Assembly (NCBI RefSeq): GCF_025698545.1
Contig: NC_068576.1
Coordinates: forward strand, 875,501-939,500
Length of the DNA stretch: 64,000 nucleotides
Source of the DNA: Gossypium raimondii
Taxonomy: Eukaryota > Streptophyta > Magnoliopsida > Malvales > Malvaceae
Direction: 5' to 3'
Below are positions 10,548 through 22,369 of the stretch, piece after piece. The number at the start of each line of letters is the position of its first letter. Within the stretch, counting starts at the first letter, position 1. Position numbers and translations under genes: made by a program. Under the pieces are notes generated by a model, which saw only the letters and a list, made by a program, of their open reading frames with translations, was not told the DNA's origin and searched no databases.

Positions 10548-12640
10548 ACATGGAAAGGGAGTTTCTTGGTAAAGTGGAAGACAATGCGGCCGTCCGAGTT
10601 TGGTCTGAAAAGGTTCAGCAAGAAAAAGGTGATAGTCTCACGGAAGGATACGTATCGGAATTATGAGACTTCACTCGCATTAGTGTGACTCAGGATGGTG
10701 TGCAATAATTAAAGGAGATATGGAATCAGTGGGATAATGAGATTAAGCAACTCTTTTACAGCAACTATGGTGATCTATCTTGTTTACTTGATGTGAAGAT
10801 AGACAATCACTTATTTCGAGCCCTCACGCAATACTGGAATCCGGCTTATAGTTGTTTCACGTTTGGGAAAGCAGATTTGGTACCTACAATAGAGGAATAT
10901 ACGACCTTGCTACGGTGTCCGAAATTCTAAGTTGACAAAGTCTATTCAAGATCGGCTAATGTCCCGACATTCTTGAAGAAATTAATGTGCATCACAGGAA
11001 TGAGCGAGCAATGGGTCACAGCCCGGATTAAGCAAAAGGGAGACAGCAAATGCATACCTTGGAGGAACTTGCGAGATTTAATCTTGGCACATCCGGATGT
11101 AAAGAAGAGGGTTGATATTTTCGCATTGAGCATTTATGGTCTGATTGTCTTCCCTAGGGCATTAGGCCATGTAGATGAGGCGGTTTCAGATTTGTTTGAT
11201 AGGCTCGACAAGGGGGTCACACCGGTCCCGGCGATTTTGGCGGAAACCGTCAGGTCCCTAAATGCATGTCGAAGAGCGGGTGAGGGAAGATTCATCGGAT
11301 ACGCGCAGTTGCTATTGGTATGGTTCCATAGTCACTTTTGGAAGGTGGAAAAAGTCTCCTATCGAGTCTTCTCAGAAAACTACTCACCATTAAATGAATT
11401 ATCAACTACGCCGAGAAGAGACGACATCACAGAGGAGAAATGGATGATGATTCTTCAAAATCTTCAAGAGGAAGACGTTGAATGGAGGGCCCCATGGATG
11501 ATTCCTAACAAGATCTTGTATCGATGCGGGGACTTCGACTGGGTCCCTCTACTTGGAATTTGGGGAGCTATCGGATATACCCCTTTGCTGGTATTAAGGC
11601 AATACAGATCGAGACAATTCATACCAGCGACTTATGGGCTGGCGCAATGTGAATTCTCTTATAAAGATGATAACTATAAGAGGAAAATTCGGGAAATATC
11701 TAACGCATGTAAGCAAGTTCACCGGATGGAAAAGTTAGCCGTAGGGGTCATGACAACTCCTAAATACCATGGATGGTGGAATAATAGGGTTAATGACAAT
11801 ATTCCTGGTCCGAGAAAAGACTGCGTGTATTCGCTAGAGGAGCATCTGCAAGTGGTTCCGTCAGAATTAGAGATTATCAAGCAGGACTTTGAGAAAAGAA
11901 GTTTAGAATGGGGAAGGAAAATAGAGCAACTAGAAGAGGAGAAGATGCGTTTGGGGCTGGATGTCGATATCCATAAACTGGAAGCCGAGAAATTAAGGAA
12001 AGGGAAGAACAAGGCCGAGGAGGATTTGGACAGTCTGAAAACAGATTATAAGAAGCTGCGGTTATCAATGAGGACTGCCGGCTTAGGTAAAACATCGGAG
12101 CAGTGGCGCCAGGTGATTAAAGAAGAAAGAACCAAGGCCGACAAATGGGAGAAAGAATTCCAAGATGCCCGAACTCGAGAAAGCATTTTGGAGAAAAGCT
12201 TATCAGAATGTCGAAATGAGAAAGCGGGGTTAAAAGCTCAGGTAGAAAAACTGGAAAAGTCACTTCATTTGTACCGCAGTCGCAATTCCATGATCGAACT
12301 AAAAGCGAGTTTGAAAAAGATTGATGAATTGAATGAAAAGATAGGAGAGCTTGAAGATGCTTTGCAAAACTCTGAACTACGAATGGAGCTTCTTGAAAGG
12401 AGTAACAAGCAGTGGCAAGAGCAATTCTATCATTCCCAAAATCAAATTAGGGAAAGAGACTACATTATGGGCGAAGCCGTGACCCAAGTACGAGAAGTAG
12501 CTGATCATTTACAAACCCTAGCAGTTCAGGCTGATGTTTTGAGCTTAAAATATGAATCAGAATCGAGCCGAGGACGAGATTTAGCTTGGCTCCTTAGGAA
12601 GGTTAAGGCTTTGGGTATAAAGGCGATGCCATATATGTAA
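10548..12640 (+). mobile_element. Tat extra ORF region (DUF7745-like), fossil
   Basis: Lies between the 5' LTR and gag, where Tat/Ogre elements carry an additional ORF. The first part is globular with many Trp and aromatic residues (e.g. 'FDWVPLLGIWGAIGYTPLL') and resembles the plant DUF7745 family. The second part is a long Lys/Glu/Leu-rich coiled coil. Function in the lineage is unknown. The region is not intact. Confidence 0.75.
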
Positions 12641-12788
12641 TCCATTTTATGTAAATAAATTTGCTTTCTAGTTGAGTTTTTCTAATGAAATTGAATTAGA
12701 ATCAATGCCTCTTTCTGCATTCATGCATCTACATTACATCTCATTATATGCATTAAAGTCGTAAAATGTGACCTAATTAATTCAAATT

Positions 12789-14850
12789 ATGAACAGAGTT
12801 ACCCTGGAAACTAACGAAAACCCGCCAACCATTTATCATTACGGTACCCGTCGCAAGACAAAAGCCATGGATCAAAGATCCGAAAGACTCGAACAACTCC
12901 AAAAAGAGATGCAAGAGCAAATGCAAGAACAATTAAAGAAGATTCAGCAAGAAATGAGGAACGAAATGGTAGAGTCTCAAAAAAGCATGATGGCTGAATT
13001 GACGCAGCTGATAAAAGGGGGAAACGACAAAGGAAAAGACCCCGTGGTTAATATAGATGAAGGAAATAATGATGGCCCTCTCTATCCCCCAGGCTTCACT
13101 CCTCCTTATGCGCAAACCCAAGCTGGGGTACACCTAGGCAGATCGTCTGTCACTATCAGGCCTCAGCAGTTTCAGACCAGCACCTCAATGCCAGTAAATT
13201 TCCAAACTGGAATAGGTTCTCATCCAGGAGAAGCCCCTACCAATCCCATAGTACCTGATTTTGACGAAATGATGGAGAAAGAGAAAACAAAGGAAGAATT
13301 GTCAAGCCGGTTGGAGGAAAAATATAAATGGCTCGAGGAGAAATTCAGGGCCATGGAAAGTAGTGAGAATTATCAAGGGATCGACGCTAAAGATTTGAGC
13401 TTAGTCCCGGATTTGGTAATTCCCCACAAATTTAAAATGCCAGAATTTGAGAAATACAACGAGACTAGTTGCCCAGAAGCTCATATTACCATGTTCTGCA
13501 GACGTATGACTGGGTACATTAACAATGACCAACTGCTTATACATTGCTTCCAAGATAACCTCGTGGGGGCAGCATCTAGGTGGTACAACCAGTTAAGTCG
13601 TACCAAAATTAGCTCATGGAGGGACTTAGCACAGGCATTTAAAAAATAATATAGTCATGTAGCTGATATGGTCCCCGATAGAATTACCCTCCAAAATATA
13701 GAGAAAAAGCCTAATGAAAGTTTTAGGCAATACGCGCAAAAATGGAGGGAGGTTGCCGTTCAAGTCCAACCCCCACTCTTGGAGAGAGAGATGTAATTGC
13801 TCTTCATCAACACATTGAAGGCACCATTTATCACACACATGTTAGGAAGTGCCACGAAGAACTTCTCCGATATAGTTATGAATGGAGAGATGATTGACAA
13901 TGCCATCAGGAGTGGGAAGATCGAGTCTGGAGAAAGTAACCGTAGATCGGCTCCGAAAAAAAGGAGAATGAGGTAAACAACGTGAGCACCTATAACAAGG
14001 GTTACTCGAAATCAATCACTGTGAATCAACCAAGGAAGGTGGCTACTAATCAGCAAAGTTCGTCAAGACAGGAATCTGGCAAAAGGCAAAACATCGAGAA
14101 GCCCCAGTTTACGCAATTCCAATGCTGTACAAGGAGTTATATCAAAATCTGTTTGATGCGCATGTTGTCTCTCCTTGTTATTTGAAACCTCTGTAACCTC
14201 CATACCCCAATTGGTATGACACGAACGCGCAATGTGACTATCATGCGGGAATCATAGGGCATTCGATAGAGAATTGCACAACCTTCAAAAGGCTGGTGGA
14301 AAAGCTGATCGGTATGGGCGTTGTCAAGTTCGATGATTCACCCAGTGGGAAAAATCCATTGCCTAACCATGCTGACAAGGGGGTGAACATGATAAGCGGA
14401 AATACAGGGAGGAAAATCAAAACAGATATTGCAGAAGTAAAAACCCCACTGAAATGGGTTTTGAAACAAATGATAGATATGGGATTAATCATTCAGAATC
14501 TAGAGAAGAGACCAAGAGGGATGAAGAGCTACTGTGAGTTCCATGCCGAGAAGGGTCATAATATCCAGGAATGTACAGAATTTAGGACCATGATACAAAA
14601 TTTGATAAACAACAAAGAGCTAGAATTTTATGAAGAGATCAAAGGACTAGAAGAAGGAGAAGTTTACGCTTCGGAGGAGGGACTTACGGGAAAAGCCCAA
14701 AATCAACCGGTGGTGATTATTTCAAGGCCAAGAAGCACAGGATCTGGAATACAGCTGGCACCAAAGGTCATAATCCAAAAACCTGTAGCCTTTCCTTATA
14801 AGGATAGTAAAAAGGTTCCTTGGAATTATGACTGCAACTGACAATCCCGG
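12789..14850 (+). mobile_element. Tat gag region, fossil
   Basis: Begins with a Gln/Glu-rich coiled coil ('LEQLQKEMQEQMQEQLKKI'), followed by the retrotransposon gag core (KFKMPEFEKYNETSCPEAHI ... DNLVGAASRWYNQLSR). A nucleocapsid-like Cys/His segment (YCEFHAEKGHNIQECTEF) lies near 14535. The region is broken. Confidence 0.85.
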
Positions 14851-15019
14851 GAGAGGAAAGCCCCGTAAACGCTTCAGAAGAGGGTAGTAATGTAGGCTTC
14901 CATACTCGTAGTGGAAAACGCTACGACCCAGCAAATACAAAAGGGGAGCCTATGAAAGGAAAAGCCTTAGCGGTTGAACAAAATAAAACAAAGATGGCCA
15001 GAATTGAATCGTAAGTTAA

Positions 15020-16283
15020 CAAACCGGTGACTGAAAATGAGGCTAGAGAATTCTTAAAATTCTTGAAGCACAGTGAGTACAGCGTGGTGGAGCAACTGTA
15101 CAAGCAACCGGCTCGTATCTCAGTGCTTGAGCTACTTCTATGTTCGGAGACACATCGTAATGCGTTGATAAAAGTGCTAAATGAGACTTATGTCGCTAAC
15201 GATATCTCTGTGAGCAAGCTGGATCGCCTGGTTAATAACATAAATGCCGACAACTACATCTTCTTCAACGATGATGAGATTCCGCTAGGTGGTATGGGAT
15301 CTACCAAGGCCTTGCACATCACTGCCCGTTGCAAGGGGTGTATACTACCGGGGGTACTCGTTGACAATGGATCGGCACTGAATGTTTTACCCCTATCCAC
15401 ATTAAGCAGGCTACCTGTGGATAGTTCTCACATGAAATCATGCCAGAATATAGTGAGAGCATTTGACGGCACTGAGAGAAAAGTGATGGGAAGAATCGAG
15501 ATACCTCTATTGATTGGTCCAAGTACATACGAGGTGGAATTTTTGGTAATGGATATCAAACCATCTTACAATTGCCTATTGGGGAGGCCTTGGATCCATT
15601 CTGCGGGGGCTGTACCATCATCACTTCACCAAAAGTTGAAATTGGTGGTAGAGGGACGATTGGTGACTATAGGTACAGAAGAAGACATCATTGCATCAGT
15701 CACCGATGATATGCCATACATAGAGGCTGATAGTGAAGCGATAGAATGTTCATTCCGATCATTGGAATTCGTAAATGCCACATTTGTCATCGAGAGGAGC
15801 AAAATCCCAGAGCCTAAGATATCCAAAGCTACGTCAATGTGCTTACAGCTAACGATGGGAAAGGGAGCGTTGCCTGGAAGAAGACTTGGAAAATACCTCC
15901 AGGGACAGGTCGGAGTACCGATCCTGGTTAACAAACAGGACCGTTATGGTTTGGGATATAAGCCTAATGCGAGGGAAAGGAGGAAGGAGATGGAGAAAAG
16001 GCGAGAAAAGAGAAGAGCACGTTTGAGCGGGATAGAAGCCAAGTGGGGACCGATAACCTTTCCCCATATATCTAAGACATTTGTTCCAGGGGGATTTGTC
16101 TACCCTGCAGAGAATAACGAGGTTACAGAAGGAAGAATTAGAAGGTTGGACATCAATGCCATATCCGCGGAAGAAAGGGTGGAAAGGAATTTATCGGGTA
16201 TTCGCCCTTACGAACCTGGTAGCGTTCTGAATAACTGGACTGCAGAAGAGATCCCTGTAACATTTAGAACTAATTCAGAGTAA
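15020..16283 (+). mobile_element. Tat aspartic protease region, fossil
   Basis: A retropepsin-like signature (VLVDNGSALNVLPLSTL) lies near 15356, followed by the second-lobe motif YNCLLGRPWIHSAGAVPSSL. A Gly-rich, basic segment (RYGLGYKPNARERRKEMEKR) near 15940 resembles the G-patch-like tail in Tat elements. Confidence 0.85.
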
Positions 16284-16499
16284 TGTTCAGAACACTTGTG
16301 GCTCTAAGCCTGGGGGTAACAAGAATCTTTTGTAAAAGGCACATGTCCAAAATCTAATTTCAATGAAAACTTATCATTCAGTCTCACTTTGAGCAAATAT
16401 TCTTTCATTCTTTTCTTCATTTCATTTATAATTATACTGTGCATACAAGTATTCTTAGATTCTTTTATTTGGGCCTCTTTTCGTCCCAATAACAGGTCT

Positions 16500-18600
16500 T
16501 CAGATGTCAACGAGATGAGTGACGCTGTTACTGACTCAGAATCCCTTTTTGAACAAGACGTGAGTATGGAGGATCTTCAGGACTTTGAAGATGACCAAGA
16601 CAGCGTTTTATCTCCAGATCTGTTAAGAATGGTGGAGGAAGAAGAAAAACAAATCCTATCTCACAAAGAGTCGGTGGAGGTTGTGAGAATAGGAGAAGGA
16701 AAAGAGGTAAAAATTGGCGCTTGTATTGCCACGCAAATAAAACAGGACCTCATTGAGTTGCTCAGAGAATTCAAAGATGTTTTCGCATGGTCCTACCAGG
16801 ATATGCCGGGGTTAAATACTGATATTGTGGTGCACCGACTGCCCATAAGAGAGGAGTGTAGACCAGTCCAACAGAAGCTCCGTAGGATGAGGCTTGATGT
16901 TTTGTTAAAGATAAGAGAGGAGGTTCGGAAGCAGTTCGATGCAGGATTCTTGCAAGTAGTCAAATACTCAGAATGGGTAGCTAATATAGTCCCAGTTCCT
17001 AAGAAAGATGGGAAAGTTCGAATGTGTGTGGACTACAGAGATTTGAACAGAGCCAGCCCAAAGGATAATTTTCCATTGCCACATATCGACACTTTAGTGG
17101 ATAACACGGCAGGTTACTCACTTTTCTCCTTTATGGATGGTTTCTCCGGATACAATCAGATAAAAATGCATCCTGAAGACATGGACAAGACCACGTTCGT
17201 AACCATGTGGGGCACATTTTGCTACAGGGTGATGCCATTTGGATTGAAGAATGCGGGGGCAACATACCAAAGAGCCATGGTGACCTTATTTCATGATATG
17301 ATGCATAAAGAGATAGAAGTCTATGTAGACGACATGATTGCGAAGTCTAGAACAGAGGAGGAGCATGTACAAGTTTTGAGAAAATTGTTTATGCGGTTAA
17401 AAAAGTTCCAACTAAAGCTTAACCCGGCCAAATGCACTTTCGGGACTAGATCTGGGAAGCTTCTAGGGTTCGCGGTCAGTGAAAGAGGGATCGAAATTGA
17501 TCCGGACAAAGTAAAGGTCATACAAGAATTGCCTCCGTCGTGCACTCAGAAAGAAGTTCGAGGTTTCTTGGGAAGACTGAACTATATCGCTAGGTTCATT
17601 TCGCAGTTAACAGAGAAATGCGACCCAATTTTTCGTCTCCTTAAGAAGCACAATCCGGGCGTATAGAATGAGGAGTGCCAAAGAGCTTTTGACAAGATTA
17701 AGAATTACTTGTCTAATGCTCCGGTACTAATGCCACCATGCCCAGACAAGCCATTAATATTGTATTTGGCAGTATTTAGAAATTCTATGGGGTGTGTGTT
17801 GGGCCAACATGATGAATCAGGAAGGAAAGAAAAAGCGATATACTATCTCAGCAAGAAGTTCAATGAATGCGAGACAAGATATTCGCCAATCGAGAAGCTG
17901 TGTTGCGCTTTAGTTTGGGCGACGAGGAGACTGAGACAGTACATGTTATATCATACCACTTGGCTAATCTCAAAACTCGACCCATTAAAATACATGATGG
18001 AGTCAACTGCTCTGAATGGAAGAATGGCCCGATGGCAAATTCTGCTCTCTGAATTCGACATACTCTATGTGAATCAAAAGGTTATAAAAGGGAGTGCAAT
18101 AGCAGATTTTCTAGCTAGTAGAGCTCTGGAAGATTATGAGCCTTTAAACTTCGACTTTCCGAATGAGGACATAGTATATGTAGCAATCACCAAAGAAGAT
18201 ATCCGAGAGGGAAATGTTTGGAAATTGAACTTCGATGGAGCTTCAAATGCTATAGGCAATGGTGTTGGGGCAGTTTTGGTATCCCCGAGCGGAGATCATT
18301 ATCCATTCAATTGTAAATTGGATTTTGATTGTACAAACAATATGGCTGAATACGAAGCATGTATCATGGGGATTCGCGCAGCCATAGAGCGGAAAATCAA
18401 AGTGCTAGAAGTATATGGAGACTCGGCACTAGTAATCTATCAGCTCAAAGGAGATTGGGAGACAAGAGATCCCAAATTGGTCAACTACCGAAAATTGGTT
18501 ATGGAACTAATTGAGGATTTTGATGATATCACTTTCTGCTACCTTCCACGAGAGGAAAATCAGATGGCTGATGCATTGGCTACATTAGCTTCTATGATCA
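16500..18600 (+). mobile_element. Tat reverse transcriptase with two RNase H domains, fossil
   Basis: RT motifs in order: KKDGKVRMCVDYRDLNRASP, FSFMDGFSGYNQIKMHPEDM, FGLKNAGATYQRAM and the YVDDMI active site near 17320. The usual Ty3/Gypsy RNase H follows (about 17700-18120). A second RNase H of archaeal type begins at KLNFDGASNAIGNGVGAVLV (about 18222) and runs to 'ENQMADALATLASM'. The second RNase H is diagnostic for the Tat lineage. Confidence 0.93.
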
Positions 18601-18689
18601 AAGTAAATAGACAGGAGGATGTGAAGCCAATCCAAATGAGCATTTATAAAGCTCAGGCCCACTGTTGCAACATCGATCAAGAGGAAGGA

Positions 18690-19952
18690 AAAGACGATCA
18701 CCCTTGGTATCAAGATATATTGCGATACGTAAAGAATCGTGAATACCCAGACCAGGCGACGGAGAATGATAAGAAAACATTAAGAAGGCTGGCTAGTGAT
18801 TACGTCTTAGACGGAGAAATCCTGTATAAAAGGGGCAGGGATCAGGTGCTACTAAGATGCGTAGACTCTACTGAGGCCAAACAAATCCTGGAAGAGGTCC
18901 ATGATGGCGTCTGTGGAACACATGCCAATGGTTTCACAATGTCCAGGCAAATCATGAGATTCGGATATTATTGGTCCACTATGGAAGGGGACTGTATCAA
19001 ATATGCCAAGAAATGCCACAAATGTCAAATATATGGGGACAAAATTCATGTACCTCCCTCACCTCTGCATGTCATGACTTCCCCATGGCCTTTTTCCATG
19101 TGGGGCATGGACGTCATTGGACCAATATCGCCAAAAGCTTCAAATGGCCATCGGTTCATCTTCGTAGTGATCGATTACTTTACTAAATGGGTAGAAGCCT
19201 CTTCATACGCTAACGTCACGAAGGCAGCGGTTAGTAGGTTCTTAAAGAAAGAGATCATATGTCGTTATGGAATGCCAGAAAGGATAATATCTGACAACGC
19301 GCTAAATTTGAACAACAGTACGATAGCGGAGGTTTGTGGCCAATTCAGTATTAAACACCACAACTCGTCGCCATACCGCCCAAAAATGAATGGCGCGGTG
19401 GAGGCAGCCAATAAAAACATCAAGAAGATTGTGGGGAAAATGACCGAGACTTATAGAGATTGGCATAAGAAGCTTCCATTTGCTCTTTTTGCTTATAGAA
19501 CGTCTATCAGAACCTCCACCGGGGCAACGCCTTTCTCATTGGTTTATGGAATGGAGGCAGTTTTACCCATTGAAGTAGAAATTCCTTCCCTTCGAGTCCT
19601 GTCAGAATTAAAGTTGGACGAAGCAGAATGGATCCGATCTCGATATGATCAGCTGAATCTTGTCGAAGAGAAAAGGCTAAGAGCTATCCGCCATGGTCAA
19701 ATGTACCAAAGGCGAATGATGCGAGCTTACAATAAGAAGGTTCGCCCTAGGGAATTTCAGGAAGGGGATTTGGTACTGAAGAAGATCCTTCCCATACAAA
19801 AAGACTTTAGAGGAAAGTGGATGCCAAATTGGGAAGGACCATATGTGGTGAGGAAGGCCTTCTTTGGAGGAGCACTGATATTAACCGAAATGGATGGAAA
19901 AACTTTGCCTAACCCAGTGAATTCAGATTCGGTGAAGAAGTACTTCGCCTGA
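18690..19952 (+). mobile_element. Tat integrase region, fossil
   Basis: An N-terminal HHCC zinc domain is seen at HDGVCGTHANG ... CHKCQIYGD. The catalytic D,D,E core reads GMDVIGP, 'ISDNALN' and GAVEAANKNIKK. A C-terminal KILPIQKDFRGKWMPNWEGP module of the GPF/Y type ends the region. A short A-rich run follows at 19951-19967. Confidence 0.93.
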
Positions 19953-22369
19953 AAAAAAAAAAAAAAAGGAGAGGCCAAAGTGAAAACCCGCAAAGGGCGC
20001 TTTGAGACCAAAGGGGCTTTGAATTGAAAACCCGATAAAAGGGCGATTCAAGTTTTGATCAAAGGTGGGGCACTCGGTAGTCTTACTGTGCCTAAATTAT
20101 CAAAAAGGAAGGCGAGACGCTACATCTCTAGCCATCAACAAAGTCTTTTAGGACTTCTAAACACATATCAACTTCAAAAGGGTCTTCAAGAAGCTCATGC
20201 AGAGAAGCTCATGCTGCGACATCTGAGGCACCTGTTTTCATATTTTTCATCTCATTTTAGCAAATTTGCCATCTTGATTAATCTATTCATTGCGAGCATT
20301 GTTCTCAATAAAATTTCATATTGTCCGTTGTAATAATCTTTTTTAAGCATTTTTATTGAAATAACGATTAATGGACCGAATATTCAAGCAAAAGGAGTTT
20401 TGCATATTACTCTAAAGGATTCTAAATAATACAGAAACCTGAAATAGGACTATTATTTAGAGCACACCAGGTTTAAAGGGTGAAATGTCTAAAAAGGAAA
20501 AGTCTAAATTAAGACTATCCTTTCAGATTTTGTTGTCCAAACATGGATTGAGCAAAACGAGAAAATGTCGTGTTGGTGACAAAACTTCAATGAACAGAGA
20601 AGCAATGATCACCAAGTGATAAGAAAAGGTTTTCTCGGAGAAGAAAATTTTGTAATTATGCATGAGCATTTGGTATGACACCTAGGAATGAGGTAAATGA
20701 CCAAAGGGTTTCACATCCTTGAATTGCGATAGGAGAGGATTGAGAAAGGCCATATCTTTCTACCCTTGGGTTACAGTGGGAGAATGAGGGTTCAAATTTT
20801 ATGTCCCAGTGGATTGAACTTTGACGTTCACAGTGGGGGCAATCAGATTAAGTGTTTCTTTGGATATGCCAGCCGAGCAAGAAGGCGTTGTAGCAGGATA
20901 GTGACAAAACCTTATTAAGCTTTTGTGTGATGATAACCTAAGCATTAAGGAATCATTTTCATGACATTTTGCATTTATTCAAATGTCATTCATACACATC
21001 TAGTTAGGAGCGTTTGATTCATTCTGGTCATGTCATCCTAATCACTAGGCACAATTAGGTTCATAAAATCGAACATACTGGTCATGTTCCCGGAGAACGA
21101 TCGGTGAAAATTGAAAACAAAGCCTTGCCTCCATCGGTTGCAATGGAGTGGTTGAAGATTTCGATCTTATCTCCTAAGCGATAGTGGAGCGGATCGAAGA
21201 TGGCGGATTTTACCTCCCGTGGTTACAAAGTGAAGTACATTGAAGCCGATAACTCTATCTCCCGAACAACAATGGAATAGATTGAAGATTTGAGATCTTA
21301 TCTCCTAAGCGAGAGTGGAGCAGATCGAAGATTATGGATTTTACCTCCCCGTGGTTACAAAGTGAAGTACATTGAAGCCGATAACTCTATCTCCCGAACA
21401 ACGATGGAATAGATTGAAGATTTCAGATCTTATCTCCTAAGCGATAGTGGAGCGGATCGAAGATGGCGGATTTTACCTCCCGTGGTTACAAGTGGAGCAC
21501 AATGAAGCCGATAATTCTACTTCCCGGACAACAATGGAATAGATTGAAGATTTCAGATCTTATCTCCTAGCGATGAGTGGAACAGATCGAAGATGGCGGA
21601 TTTTACCTCCCGTGGTTACAGATGGAGTACATTGAAGCCGATAATTCTACTTCCAGACGAAGGAATAGATTGAAGATTTCAGATCTTATCTCCCTAAGCA
21701 GTAGTGGAGCAGATCGAAGATGGCGGATTTTACCTCCCTGTGGTTACAGTGGAGTACATTGAAGCCAGTAACTCTATCTCCCTGGGCAACAGTGGAATAG
21801 ATTAAAGATTACAGATCTTATCTCCCTAAGCAGTAGTGGAGCAGACAAAAGAAACCAGATCTTATCTCCCTAAGCAGTAGTGGAGTAGATCGCATCAAGT
21901 CTTATCTCTCTAAGCAGTAGTGGAGCAGACGAAAGATTACAGATCTTATCTCCCTAAGCAGTAGTGGAGCAGACAAAAGAAACCAGATCTTATCTCCCTA
22001 AGCAGTAGTGGAGTAGATCGCATCAAGTCTTATCTCTCTAAGCAGTAGTGGAGCAGACGAAAGAAACCAGATCTTATCTCCCTAAGCAGTAGTGGAGCAG
22101 ATCACATTAAGTCTTATTTCCCTGGAATTGCAGTGGAACATTCTAAAGCCACAAATCTCATCGCCATGGAATTACGACAGAATAGATTGAAGTCATATCT
22201 TTCTGAAGTACGGTAGAGTGGATTGAAGCAACAAGGCACAGTGGACTTGAATGAAGCTACTTGAAGAGAAGCACCCAAAGAAGTCAAGCCTCGGCGAGTC
22301 CAGGCAAATTTGGTCTTTCTTAGTCTTTGCTCTGTTCTCGTTACATGAAAACGAGCAAAGAGGGGCAAC
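19953..22369 (+). repeat. Tat 3' non-coding region with tandem repeats and polypurine tract
   Basis: No gene is seen. From about 21125 to 22130 there is a tandem array: about five units near 131 bp (each with GATCTTATCTCCTAAGCGA and GATGGCGGATTTTACCTCCC), then shorter units of about 40-45 bp built on CTTATCTCCCTAAGCAGTAG. The array ends before the polypurine tract GCAAAGAGGGGCAAC (22355-22369) that abuts the 3' LTR. Confidence 0.85.
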
